Source: Clostridia bacterium
GTDB lineage: Bacteria > Bacillota > Clostridia > Oscillospirales > CAG-272
DNA length: 64,000 nt
Assembly (NCBI GenBank): GCA_017456905.1
Contig: JAFTIL010000017.1
Location: 27,081-91,080 of the forward strand
Direction: 5' to 3'
Of this stretch, positions 8,408 to 15,914 are shown piece after piece; within the stretch, counting starts at the first letter, position 1, and the number at the start of each line of letters is the position of its first letter. The notes under the pieces are model-generated. The model was given only the letters and a program-made list of their open reading frames with translations. It made no database searches and was not told the origin of the DNA. The position numbers were made by a program, and so were the translations under genes.

Positions 8408-8626
8408 CTGTCTAAGGACGATGTTATTGAGTTTGAAGGTGTGGTAGAAGAGGCACTGCCCAACGCCACCTTCAAGGTGAGACTTCCCAACGGCCACGTG
8501 GTGACCGCTCACATCTCTGGGAAGCTCCGTATGAATTATATCCGTATTTTGCCGGGCGACCACGTAACCATCGAGGTGTCTGTTTACGACCTCGATAAGG
8601 GCCGCATCACCTGGCGTTCCAAGTGA
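8408..8626 (+). CDS. infA: Translation initiation factor IF-1, apparent CTG start
   Basis: IF-1 (72 aa) is an S1/OB-fold factor that blocks the A site during 30S initiation. The reading starting at CTG 8408 gives (M)[18 protein letters not shown], exactly the conserved IF-1 N-terminus, and a family-standard length of 72 residues. GGGAGG lies at 8395-8400, 7 bases before this CTG. No ATG, GTG or TTG exists in frame at this place; the first in-frame ATG (8441) would delete 11 conserved residues. [20 protein letters not shown] and RITWRSK complete the match. Confidence 0.93.
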   Translation: MSKDDVIEFEGVVEEALPNATFKVRLPNGHVVTAHISGKLRMNYIRILPGDHVTIEVSVYDLDKGRITWRSK

Positions 8627-8669
8627 TACGATAAAAACCTAATTCTCAAGAAAGGTATGGTAATCACAA

Positions 8670-8783
8670 ATGAAAGTGAAGCCGTCCGTTAAGAAGATCT
8701 GCGAAAAGTGCAAGATCATCAAGAGAAAAGGCAAGGTCATGGTCATCTGCGAGAACCCCAAGCACAAGCAGAGACAGGGCTAA
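8670..8783 (+). CDS. rpmJ: 50S ribosomal protein L36 (zinc form)
   Basis: A 37-aa protein, [17 protein letters not shown]..., with the zinc pattern C-x2-C-x12-C-x4-H (CEKC, then CENPKH). L36 folds around Zn2+ and packs 23S rRNA in late assembly. The infA-rpmJ-rpsM order is standard. A long structured spacer follows it. Confidence 0.97.
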   Translation: MKVKPSVKKICEKCKIIKRKGKVMVICENPKHKQRQG

Positions 8784-8808
8784 TTGCTGATTCTGATTAA
8801 ATAAGACC

Positions 8809-8863
8809 GCTGAAAACCACGGCTCGGACGTCGCAGGTTTCAGCCATCCGCTCCAAAAGGAGC
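8809..8863 (+). promoter_or_regulatory. Two hairpins in the rpmJ-rpsM spacer
   Basis: GCTGAAAACC (8809-8818) pairs with GGTTTCAGC (8836-8844), leaving one bulged A. A second perfect 5-bp hairpin with an AAAA loop lies at 8850-8863. In E. coli the S4 feedback site lies before rpsM, so this spacer is a sensible place for a similar control, but no homology was established. Confidence 0.45.
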
Positions 8864-8907
8864 CGCTCCTAAGAGAGCAACAAAATCACACAGAGAGGTG
8901 TAAAGAA

Positions 8908-9276
8908 ATGGCTCGTATAGCTGGTGTTGATATTCCCAACAACAAGCGCGTTGAGATCGCTTTGACCTACATCTACGGAATCGGCCGCAAGAGCGCTAAC
9001 GACATCCTCGCTGCTACCGGTATCAATCCCGATACCCGTGCAAAGGATCTGTCCGAGGACGAGATTGCTAAGCTCCGTGATGAGATCGAAAACTCTTATA
9101 ACGTGGAAGGTGACCTTCGCCGTGAGGTTTCTCTGAACATCAAGAACCTGGTTGAGATCAACTGCTACCGCGGTATCCGTCACAGAAAGGGTCTGCCTGT
9201 GAGAGGTCAGCGCACCAAGACCAACGCAAGAACCCGCAAGGGTCCTGCAAAGACCATCGCAAACAAGAAGAAGTAA
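8908..9276 (+). CDS. rpsM: 30S ribosomal protein S13
   Basis: S13 (122 aa) lies in the 30S head and bridges to L5. Signatures are [21 protein letters not shown] (N-terminal), [15 protein letters not shown] (helix-turn region), [17 protein letters not shown] and [11 protein letters not shown] at the end. AGAGAGGTG precedes the start. First gene of the alpha-operon segment. Confidence 0.98.
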   Translation: MARIAGVDIPNNKRVEIALTYIYGIGRKSANDILAATGINPDTRAKDLSEDEIAKLRDEIENSYNVEGDLRREVSLNIKNLVEINCYRGIRHRKGLPVRGQRTKTNARTRKGPAKTIANKKK

Positions 9277-9292
9277 AGGAGTGGCATGAACA

Positions 9293-9694
9293 ATGGCAAA
9301 GAATGATAAAGCCTCCAGAGGCATCAAGAAGCGCCGCGAGAGAAAAAATATCGAAAAGGGCGCAGTTCATATCCAGTCTACCTTCAATAACACGATCGTT
9401 ACCATCACCGATGTGAACGGCAACGCTATTTCCTGGGCTTCTGCCGGTGAGCTCGGCTTCAAGGGCTCCCGTAAGTCCACCCCCTTCGCTGCTCAGTCCG
9501 CTTCCGAGACCGCTGCTAAGATCGCAGTTGATCACGGCCTGAAGAGCGTTGAGGTGTACGTGAAGGGCCCCGGCTCGGGACGTGAGTCCGCAATCCGTGC
9601 ACTGGAGACTGTTGGTCTGCAGATCACTCTGATCCGCGACGTGACCCCCATTCCCCACAACGGCTGCAGACCCCCCAAGCGCAGACGTGTTTAA
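9293..9694 (+). CDS. rpsK: 30S ribosomal protein S11
   Basis: S11 (133 aa) forms part of the platform near the mRNA exit and E site. Blocks [29 protein letters not shown] and [18 protein letters not shown] are diagnostic. It follows rpsM by 16 bases, with AAAGGAG upstream. Confidence 0.98.
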   Translation: MAKNDKASRGIKKRRERKNIEKGAVHIQSTFNNTIVTITDVNGNAISWASAGELGFKGSRKSTPFAAQSASETAAKIAVDHGLKSVEVYVKGPGSGRESAIRALETVGLQITLIRDVTPIPHNGCRPPKRRRV

Positions 9695-9713
9695 TTCATA
9701 GGAGGATAGAAAC

Positions 9714-10340
9714 ATGGCAAGATATACAGGACCTGCGTGCAAACTGTGCCGCAGAGAAGGTAAGAAGCTGTACCTCAAGGGCGATCGCTGCATCAGCGGC
9801 AAGTGCGCACTTGAGCGCAGAACGTCTCGTCCCGGTCAGCATGGTGCTGATGTCAAGAAGATGAGAGAATATGGTATGCAGCTCAGAGAGAAGCAGACCA
9901 CCAAGAGATACTACGGTGTTCTCGAGAAGCAGTTCAGAAACCTCTATGAGGAGGCTGCCCGCAAGGAGGGTATGACCGGTGAGAACCTGCTGATCCTGCT
10001 CGAGAGAAGACTTGACAACGTCGTTTACCGCATGGGTATGGCCGAGTGCCGCCGTGATGCCCGTCAGCTCGTTCTGCACGGTCACTTCACTGTTAACGGC
10101 AAGAAGGTCAACATTCCTTCCTTCGTCGTGAAGCCCGGTGACGTGATCTCCGTTAAGGAGTCCAGCCGCGCATCCGTGAAGTTCAAGGGCCTGGCAGAGT
10201 CCGAGGGCGGCGCAAGAGTGCCCAAGTGGCTGGAGTCCGACAAGGCTAACTTCACCGCTAAGGTGATCGCTATGCCCGCTCGTGAGGATATCGACTTCGA
10301 ATTCAACGAGCAGCTGATCGTCGAGCTCTATTCCAAGTAA
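9714..10340 (+). CDS. rpsD: 30S ribosomal protein S4 (zinc form)
   Basis: S4 (208 aa) starts 16S rRNA folding and represses the alpha operon in E. coli. The N-terminus has four cysteines (C9, C12, C26, C31; CKLC then CISGKC), the zinc-type S4 arrangement. The S4 RNA-binding domain is visible in the middle ([20 protein letters not shown], then [19 protein letters not shown]). It precedes a 147-base structured spacer before rpoA. Confidence 0.98.
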   Translation: MARYTGPACKLCRREGKKLYLKGDRCISGKCALERRTSRPGQHGADVKKMREYGMQLREKQTTKRYYGVLEKQFRNLYEEAARKEGMTGENLLILLERRLDNVVYRMGMAECRRDARQLVLHGHFTVNGKKVNIPSFVVKPGDVISVKESSRASVKFKGLAESEGGARVPKWLESDKANFTAKVIAMPAREDIDFEFNEQLIVELYSK

Positions 10341-10487
10341 TACCCAAAGGATTCATGTGGGTACTGCTTGGGATAGATCCAAGACCAGCACCCCCGAGCG
10401 CCTTCGGGCACCGCTGTGGATCCCAAGATGGATACACGGCATCGGAAACTTGTTTTCCCCAAATAGCAGAAGGAGGTTTTATTTGGA
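10341..10487 (+). promoter_or_regulatory. Structured rpsD-rpoA spacer with competing pairings
   Basis: TACCC (10341-10345) pairs with GGGTA (10359-10363). CTTGGGAT (10367-10374) can pair perfectly over a distance with ATCCCAAG (10420-10427), enclosing a small UUCG-capped hairpin (10400-10409). The same left arm can instead pair locally with ATCCAAG (10377-10383). The two forms exclude each other, as in switch-like leaders. AAGGAGG and the rpoA start follow. No U-run is present; regulation would be by RNA structure or bound protein, which is inference. Confidence 0.5.
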
Positions 10488-11462
10488 ATGATCGAGATTG
10501 AAAAGCCTAATATCACGACTGCGAACCTCAGCAATGACGGTACCTGCGGTACCTTTATCGTAGAGCCCTTGGAAAGAGGCTACGGTATTACCCTCGGTAA
10601 CTCTCTGCGCCGCGTTTTGATGAGCTCTCTGCCCGGTGTGGCTGTGACCTCCATCAAGATCGACAACGTGCAGCACGAGTTCTCTACTGTTCCCGGTATC
10701 CTTGAGGATGTTACCGAGATCGTACTGAACGTGAAGGGTATCACCGCTAAGCTGATGACCCCCGGCCCTAAGACGGTCACCATTGACGTTACCGGTGATC
10801 ATGAGATCACTGCCGGCGACATCAAGCAGGACGCTGACATCGTTATTCTCAACCCTGACCACCACATCGCCACCCTGTCTGGCAACGATCGCTTCTACAT
10901 GGAGCTGACCTTTGACAACGGCCGCGGCTACGTGTCTCAGGAGAGAAACAAGCAGATCCATAACGAACAGCCCGGGATGACCACATCCGCTCCCATCGGC
11001 ACCATCTTCACCGACTCTATCTATACCCCCGTGTATAAGGTAAGCTACGATGTGGAGAACACCCGTGTGGGCAACATCACGGACTACGATAAGCTGACCT
11101 TGGATGTGGTGACCAACGGTACCATTTCCGCAAAGGAAGCGATTTCTCTTGCAGCCAAGATTCTCAACGAGCATCTCAACTTGTTTGTGGATTTGTCTGA
11201 TGAAGCAAAGAAGGCTGAAATCATGATTGAGAGAGAAGAGACCAAGAAAGAAAAGGTTCTTGAGATGACCATTGAGGAGCTTGACATGTCTGTCCGCAGC
11301 TTCAACTGTTTGAAGCGCGCAGGCATTGATACTGTCGAGGATCTGACCAACAAGACCGAGGAAGAGATGATCAAGGTTCGCAACCTCGGTAAGAAATCGC
11401 TGGAAGAAGTTATCCAGAAGCTGCACTCCCTCGGCCTTGATCTGAAGAAGGTCGAAGAGTAA
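10488..11462 (+). CDS. rpoA: DNA-directed RNA polymerase subunit alpha
   Basis: RpoA (324 aa) dimerises to nucleate RNA polymerase assembly. The N-terminal domain shows [20 protein letters not shown] and the dimer region; the C-terminal domain (about 250-320) shows [20 protein letters not shown] and [16 protein letters not shown], the part that binds UP-element DNA. AT-rich tracts upstream of the promoters at the right end of this window are the kind of DNA it contacts. AAGGAGG precedes the start. Confidence 0.98.
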   Translation: MIEIEKPNITTANLSNDGTCGTFIVEPLERGYGITLGNSLRRVLMSSLPGVAVTSIKIDNVQHEFSTVPGILEDVTEIVLNVKGITAKLMTPGPKTVTIDVTGDHEITAGDIKQDADIVILNPDHHIATLSGNDRFYMELTFDNGRGYVSQERNKQIHNEQPGMTTSAPIGTIFTDSIYTPVYKVSYDVENTRVGNITDYDKLTLDVVTNGTISAKEAISLAAKILNEHLNLFVDLSDEAKKAEIMIEREETKKEKVLEMTIEELDMSVRSFNCLKRAGIDTVEDLTNKTEEEMIKVRNLGKKSLEEVIQKLHSLGLDLKKVEE

Positions 11463-11470
11463 GCACATCG

Positions 11471-11528
11471 TTGCGAGACGCAACTTAGCATTAACGTTTT
11501 CGGTCTGCGGGGACGGGAAAGTCCCCGA
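11471..11528 (+). promoter_or_regulatory. Two hairpins in the rpoA-rplQ spacer
   Basis: GTTGCG-AGA-CGCAAC (11471-11485) is a perfect 6-bp hairpin. CGGGGAC (11509-11515) pairs with GTCCCCG (11522-11528) across a 6-base loop. Neither is followed by a U-run, so neither should end transcription alone. Confidence 0.45.
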
Positions 11529-11578
11529 GGCCATGCATAAAACAGCTACACAAACAACAGCAGAAGGAGGCAATGAAA

Positions 11579-11995
11579 ATGCCCGGAACCAGAAAACTCG
11601 GCAGACCTACCGACCAGAGAAAAGCAATGCTCCGCGGTATGGTTACTCTGCTTCTTGAGAACGGCCAGGTCATCACTACTGTGACCAGAGCTAAGGAAGT
11701 CCGTTCCATCGCAGAGAAGATGATCACCCTTGGTAAGGAGAACACCCTGGCAAGCTATCGTCAGGCTCTCGCTTACATCACCAAGGAGAGCGTTGCTAAG
11801 AAGGTGTTCACCGATTACGCTTCCCTTTACGCAGATCGTAAGGGCGGCTACACCCAGATGTATAGACTGGGCGCTCGCAGAGGCGACGGTGCAGAGACCG
11901 CTGTCATTAAGATGGTGGACTATGTAAAGGCCGCTCCTGTAGAGGAGAACAGCAAGAAGGCAGCCAAGAAGGCTGACAAGGCAGACGCTGAGTAA
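11579..11995 (+). CDS. rplQ: 50S ribosomal protein L17
   Basis: L17 (138 aa) lies near the tunnel exit. It starts MPGTRKLGRPTDQRKAMLRG, the family N-terminus, and has a Lys/Ala-rich C-terminal tail. The start at 11579 is preferred over the ATG at 11573 because AGGAGG (11565-11570) is 8 bases away rather than 2 and because the family starts MPGTRKL or similar. Last gene of the superoperon; a terminator follows. Confidence 0.97.
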   Translation: MPGTRKLGRPTDQRKAMLRGMVTLLLENGQVITTVTRAKEVRSIAEKMITLGKENTLASYRQALAYITKESVAKKVFTDYASLYADRKGGYTQMYRLGARRGDGAETAVIKMVDYVKAAPVEENSKKAAKKADKADAE

Positions 11996-12006
11996 TTGAT
12001 CAGATC

Positions 12007-12042
12007 CAGCCCTCCTCCGAGGATTTCGGGGGAGGGCTTTGG
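12007..12042 (+). terminator. Terminator of the ribosomal superoperon
   Basis: AGCCCTCC on the left pairs with GGAGGGCT on the right around a CCGA/TCGG core, followed by a short, imperfect T-tract (TTTGGACTTT). It lies just after rplQ; the strong GC stem and position support termination, although the U-run is weak. Confidence 0.65.
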
Positions 12043-12144
12043 ACTTTGATAAAGCAGGCGTGGTTTTAGATGAATAAAGCGTCATTTGAGAACAAAATAT
12101 TTCGTTCAAGTGGCGGTTTATGGATTTAAAACACGGGAGGCAAT

Positions 12145-13101
12145 ATGATGTATATCACACAACAATTTGACGTAAAGCCTGTTACCGACTTTTATAATCG
12201 CATGAGAAACACCTCGAAAGACGGACTTTGCCTGCGCCCCATCACCGAGGAGACCGCCGCTTGGTGGTTTTTTGGCAGGGATCGCGTCAGCTTTGCCGCC
12301 GTGGACGAGAATGAAATGGTTGGCTTTGTTTCGGGTGTTTATCTACCCGAACGAAAGACGGGCTACCTGTCCTATCTTTGTATTGCACCCGAGCATCGTG
12401 GTCAGGGAATTGCCCGAAATTTGATGGATAGAGCGGAGGAAGGTTTGCTTGCCTTTGACGGATGCGAAAAGCTGGATGTGGTGTTCCACAATCCCGTCAA
12501 TCTCCCGTGGTACGTAGCAGAGGACGGCGGACATTACCATCCCTGTGTGCCGGGAGTGGACGCATCTTCAGGATTGTTTGATTTCCTTGCCCACCGTGGT
12601 TGGAATGAATTCGTCAGACAAAATGCCTATTACCGCCCGCTGGAAGGCTATACGGATCCGCCTCAGATGGCGGAGGTTCGGGCAGGGCTTGGGGCAGCGG
12701 GGATCGAGGTGACTCTGTATAATCCCGACAAACATCATGGTCTGGCTGAGCTGTTTGACAATATTGGCAACCCCGGTTGGAAGGCACAGGTTATGGCCAA
12801 CACAGACAAGCCCATCGTGGTAGCGGTGGATCACAACGCCAACGATCTGGTGGTAGCCTATACGGGTCCGCTGTCGGTTAGCGAAGGCCGAGGCAATTTC
12901 TGCGGTATCGGCACACGCAAAGAATATCGCGGGCGAGGCATCGGTAAAGTGGTGTTTTGTGAAATGTGCACCCGCCACGCGCAAAACGGTGGAGAATTCA
13001 TGTCTCTGTATACCGGTGCGAACAACCCCGCACGGAATATTTACGAGGCCGCCGGGTTCTACGTGGTCAGGAGCTTTGCGAATATGAGAAAAATGAAATA
13101 A
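12145..13101 (+). CDS. Double-domain GNAT N-acetyltransferase
   Basis: 318 aa with two GNAT folds in tandem. Domain one (about 1-150) has the acetyl-CoA-binding motif in CIAPEHRGQGIARNLM; domain two (about 180-318) has GTRKEYRGRGIGKVVF followed by NPARNIYEAAGFYVV, a typical GNAT ending. Such tandem proteins acetylate small molecules or protein N-termini; the substrate is unknown. A GGGAGG ribosome-binding site is present and the start could be 12145 or 12148. It lies where many Firmicutes carry ecfA/truA genes. Confidence 0.88.
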   Translation: MMYITQQFDVKPVTDFYNRMRNTSKDGLCLRPITEETAAWWFFGRDRVSFAAVDENEMVGFVSGVYLPERKTGYLSYLCIAPEHRGQGIARNLMDRAEEGLLAFDGCEKLDVVFHNPVNLPWYVAEDGGHYHPCVPGVDASSGLFDFLAHRGWNEFVRQNAYYRPLEGYTDPPQMAEVRAGLGAAGIEVTLYNPDKHHGLAELFDNIGNPGWKAQVMANTDKPIVVAVDHNANDLVVAYTGPLSVSEGRGNFCGIGTRKEYRGRGIGKVVFCEMCTRHAQNGGEFMSLYTGANNPARNIYEAAGFYVVRSFANMRKMK

Positions 13102-13128
13102 ATTATTGCTTGAAGGAGTACGGGCGAA

Positions 13129-13214
13129 GGAAACTTTTTGAAAAAAGTTTCCCTTGGAGTCTCGTTTCGGTTCGGTCACGCCACGGCTCTGACTGCCACT
13201 GGCAGTCATTCACT
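13129..13214. repeat. Palindromic intergenic element
   Basis: Within the 198-base gap between the GNAT and SDR genes lie two near-perfect inverted repeats: GGAAACTTTTT with AAAAAGTTTCC (about 13130-13154) and TGACTGCCA with TGGCAGTCA (about 13191-13209). The rest of the gap has no gene. The pattern resembles short dispersed palindromic repeats, but no second copy lies in the window. Confidence 0.4.
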
Positions 13215-13299
13215 ACCGCGTCGTTTCTTCGCTACCCTTCAAAAACCTTTAAAACAAATAAAATTTGCAAACAATGCTAGGAAAGGGTCAACAGAAAAA

Positions 13300-14019
13300 A
13301 TGAAACGGATTTTGATCAGCGGCGGTTCACGCGGGATTGGTCGGGGCTTAGTAGAAGCCTTTGGCCGAAACGGTGACAAGGTCGCGTTTATCTATAAAAA
13401 TAACCATGAGGCCGCCGAGGAAGTAGCCAAGACCACAGGGGCTGTAGCCATCTGTGCGGACGTATCAGATCCCAACCAGGTCCGCCGCGCCGTGAAGGAA
13501 GCAGAGCAGGCCTTGGGTGGCTCTGTTGAAATGCTTATCAACAATGCGGGTATCTCTCTCATTTCGGTCATGCAGGACGTGACCGACGCACAATGGCGCG
13601 AGATATTGGACACCAATCTGTCGGGGGCGTTTTATCTTTCCCGCGAGGTGCTGTCGGGGATGATCTCGGCGAAAAAGGGACGAATCATCCACATCGGTTC
13701 CATGTGGGGGAAGGTAGGCGCTTCGTGCGAGGTAGCATATTCTGCGGCAAAGGCGGGCTTGCGGGGCTTGACTTTGTCCATGGCGAAGGAACTGGCACCT
13801 TCGGGAATTACGGTCAACTGTGTGGAGCCTGGGGTCATTGATACCGCCATGAACGCCAAGCTGGGCAAAGAGACCCTCGCAGCCCTTGTGGACGAAACCC
13901 CTGTGGGTCGTCTCGGAACCCCTGAGGACGTCAGTGCGGCTGTCTTGTTCCTGGCTTCCGATGCAGCTTCCTTCATCACGGGCCAATTCCTCACCGTGGA
14001 TGGCGGATTTGCATTGTAA
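13300..14019 (+). CDS. Short-chain dehydrogenase/reductase, FabG-like
   Basis: 239 aa with the classical SDR layout: cofactor loop SGGSRGIGRG near residue 7, NNAG (INNAGIS), active-site Ser in HIGSMWG, Tyr and Lys in YSAAK, and the C-terminal GQFLTVDGGFAL. It is closest in pattern to 3-oxoacyl-ACP reductases, but it stands apart from fatty-acid genes, so the substrate is open. Start 13300 (MKRILISGG) is chosen because the long upstream extension reads through the palindromic element. Confidence 0.9.
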   Translation: MKRILISGGSRGIGRGLVEAFGRNGDKVAFIYKNNHEAAEEVAKTTGAVAICADVSDPNQVRRAVKEAEQALGGSVEMLINNAGISLISVMQDVTDAQWREILDTNLSGAFYLSREVLSGMISAKKGRIIHIGSMWGKVGASCEVAYSAAKAGLRGLTLSMAKELAPSGITVNCVEPGVIDTAMNAKLGKETLAALVDETPVGRLGTPEDVSAAVLFLASDAASFITGQFLTVDGGFAL

Positions 14020-14030
14020 AAGAAAAACGT

Positions 14031-14252
14031 ATGGACACGGTCAAGTTTGACAAAGTGAACAACCCCGTGAAAATGGTGGAACGTCAAGGTCTTTATGGTC
14101 CGGAGACAGGCAACACCTGTGCGGGCTTTGTGTCGGCAGAAAACCGCTCCTGCAGGGGCGAATGTGATGTGCACGTCACGGGTGACAGTCAGCTTGCGGT
14201 CATTCACCATGACAATCCCATGAGTATCAGTGGCGAAAACTTCCAATCTTAA
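14031..14252 (+). pseudogene. Remnant of a glycerophosphodiester phosphodiesterase
   Basis: A 73-codon frame resembles only the first third of GDPD enzymes: GLYGPETGNTCAGFVSA matches the usual (H)RG...PENTL.AF block, ECDVHVTGDSQLAVIHHDN matches the metal-binding E-x-D-VHLT-D...VIHDD block. The catalytic HRG reads ERQG, and about 170 C-terminal residues are missing. The sequence after the stop is AT-rich with no continuation. It lies 11 bases after the SDR gene. A decayed fragment is the simplest reading. Confidence 0.6.
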
Positions 14253-14358
14253 AAAAATAAAAATTTTTTCTGTTTGGTGTAAGATTTGCCATAAAAAAGG
14301 TGTCTATATATATGAGGGGCTTTTATCCAATGGCGTTTAGCTCTTGGTTTTTCGACAT

Positions 14359-14387
14359 TTATCCCAAAATCGCACCAATTATCCCAA
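14359..14387 (+). promoter_or_regulatory. Direct repeats (candidate activator site)
   Basis: TTATCCCAA occurs at 14359-14367 and again at 14379-14387, 20 bases apart (two helical turns), just upstream of a weak -35. Such placement suits a dimeric activator, for example a response regulator. The protein is unknown. Confidence 0.4.
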
Positions 14388-14391
14388 TTTT

Positions 14392-14420
14392 TCTTCAAGG
14401 CGGCTATTTTGTGGTATGAT
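14392..14420 (+). promoter_or_regulatory. Promoter for the tandem lipoprotein pair
   Basis: Extended -10 TGTGGTATGAT (TATGAT at 14415-14420) with only a weak -35 (TCTTCA) 17 bases upstream. The weak -35 next to the direct repeats suggests activation. Confidence 0.55.
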
Positions 14421-14466
14421 ATGATCAAATCAAGAGTCACGATTATATTTCAAGGAGGATCTTCAT

Positions 14467-15900
14467 ATGAAACAAACCATTAAGAGAATGCTTTGCGGTC
14501 TGCTGATTGCCACTCTTGTACTCCCTATTGCCATAAGTTTAACTTCCTGCTCGGATACCCTTCGTTTAAATACTTTGAAGGAACCAGAACGCGCGGTGGA
14601 GTTTGTGAACATCCTGAACAAGCGTATGGAGAGCCAGAATTCTTATGTTGCCGAAATGGAGGCGAATATTGTCATGGAACTCTATCGCACGGAGATCTCC
14701 ATGACTGCTACAGGTACTGAGATCGTCTATGGACAGGGATCGAGTGACTATTTCACCCAAACCGAGACTCATCAGGTCATGACGGTGAACGGTTCCAAGA
14801 CCGAAATGACCACTATAGAGGGCTTTGCTGACGGGAAAATGTTCTATTATTCCGCAGGAAACGGTGTGAGGACCGTCAAGCTTTGGTCGGCGCTGTCTTG
14901 TGACGATTACGTGGCTTTTGATAAGACTTATAACACGACTGACGGCTTGGACGATGACATCATGGCCTCTGAAGCCGCTACCCGCACGTGTATACAGAAC
15001 GACGATAAGACCTGGACTGCTACCTATACGGATTACACAGCGGAGGGACTCAAGGCCTTTGAAAGTATCATGAGCGGTTTGGATTCTTACATGAAAGACG
15101 TCCGCATGGCAGACGTGATGGTGACGGTGACGGCAAGTGCGGATCTGCTTCCGTCGTCTATGGAGATGGAATTTGTCTTTGAGCCTGTGGAAGAGGGCGA
15201 TGACGTGGAGCTTCCCACCATGAGCGCCAAGGCCGTTTATAAGGACATCGGTACCACCGAGGCCGTTGAAGTGGATTTGACCAACTACGACGAGGTCGTT
15301 GACCTGCGAGTGGTTACCATTGTGGAAAAGTCTCTTCAGGACTTCCTCAATGCGGACACAGCGGAATTCAAGGTCGTGACGACACAGAACGTCAAAGTTT
15401 CCGGACAAACGAGCAACAGCACTGAGACCGACGAGGGTAGCTTTGAAATGGGTGAGAGTGGCTATACCTTTGATATTGATGCCCGCGTTGGTTTTACAAA
15501 ATATGACATTACTTACAAGGACGAGGTCTATCGCATTATGAAGGGTGACCAAAAGCAGTCCCAAAAGTATTGGACCGAAGCTGAGGCCAGGGCTTATATC
15601 AAGGGCCTTCTGGATCCCTCCTCGTTCTCTGATTCCATCGTGCGAAATATTGAAAAGGACGAGGAGGCTTCGACGGACGGTAAGGCGGTATACCTGATCA
15701 AGATAAAGACCCCGGATCTGACCCAGTACGAAAGTGCGCTGGGTGGAGTGAATCTGTCGGGTGTGGCGACGATGAAGGTAACCATTGAGGATGGCCGCAT
15801 GACCGAACAATACTACGAGCTCAGTATGTCCGCAGGGAACCAGTATAAGATCGTGGTCACCGCCACCTGTACCTATATCAGTTACACCGAAACCGATTGA
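14467..15900 (+). CDS. Secreted lipoprotein of unknown function, copy 1
   Basis: 477 aa with a lipoprotein signal peptide whose lipobox (ISLTSC) puts the lipid-bearing Cys at residue 28. The mature part appears to be two similar beta-rich halves: each holds a stretch like TxxEGFADGKMFYY or GSFEMGESGYTFDI. It is clearly a paralog of the next gene: EFVNILNKRM/EFMNVLNMNM, TRTCIQNDDKTWTATYTDY and LLDPSSFS recur in both. No catalytic motif is seen. It may be a binding or sensor-type envelope protein; function unknown. Confidence 0.8.
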   Translation: MKQTIKRMLCGLLIATLVLPIAISLTSCSDTLRLNTLKEPERAVEFVNILNKRMESQNSYVAEMEANIVMELYRTEISMTATGTEIVYGQGSSDYFTQTETHQVMTVNGSKTEMTTIEGFADGKMFYYSAGNGVRTVKLWSALSCDDYVAFDKTYNTTDGLDDDIMASEAATRTCIQNDDKTWTATYTDYTAEGLKAFESIMSGLDSYMKDVRMADVMVTVTASADLLPSSMEMEFVFEPVEEGDDVELPTMSAKAVYKDIGTTEAVEVDLTNYDEVVDLRVVTIVEKSLQDFLNADTAEFKVVTTQNVKVSGQTSNSTETDEGSFEMGESGYTFDIDARVGFTKYDITYKDEVYRIMKGDQKQSQKYWTEAEARAYIKGLLDPSSFSDSIVRNIEKDEEASTDGKAVYLIKIKTPDLTQYESALGGVNLSGVATMKVTIEDGRMTEQYYELSMSAGNQYKIVVTATCTYISYTETD

Positions 15901-15914
15901 AAGGAGTATCACTC

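Noticed and set aside
8441-8626. infA starting at ATG 8441
   Set aside because: It would remove the conserved [11 protein letters not shown]-terminus and has no suitable ribosome-binding site.
13138-13299. Extended N-terminus of the SDR protein
   Set aside because: It reads through the palindromic element and precedes the conserved SDR start MKRILISGG.
14249-14440. A 63-codon minus-strand frame near the tandem-lipoprotein promoter
   Set aside because: AT-rich, without ribosome-binding site, and lies over regulatory DNA.
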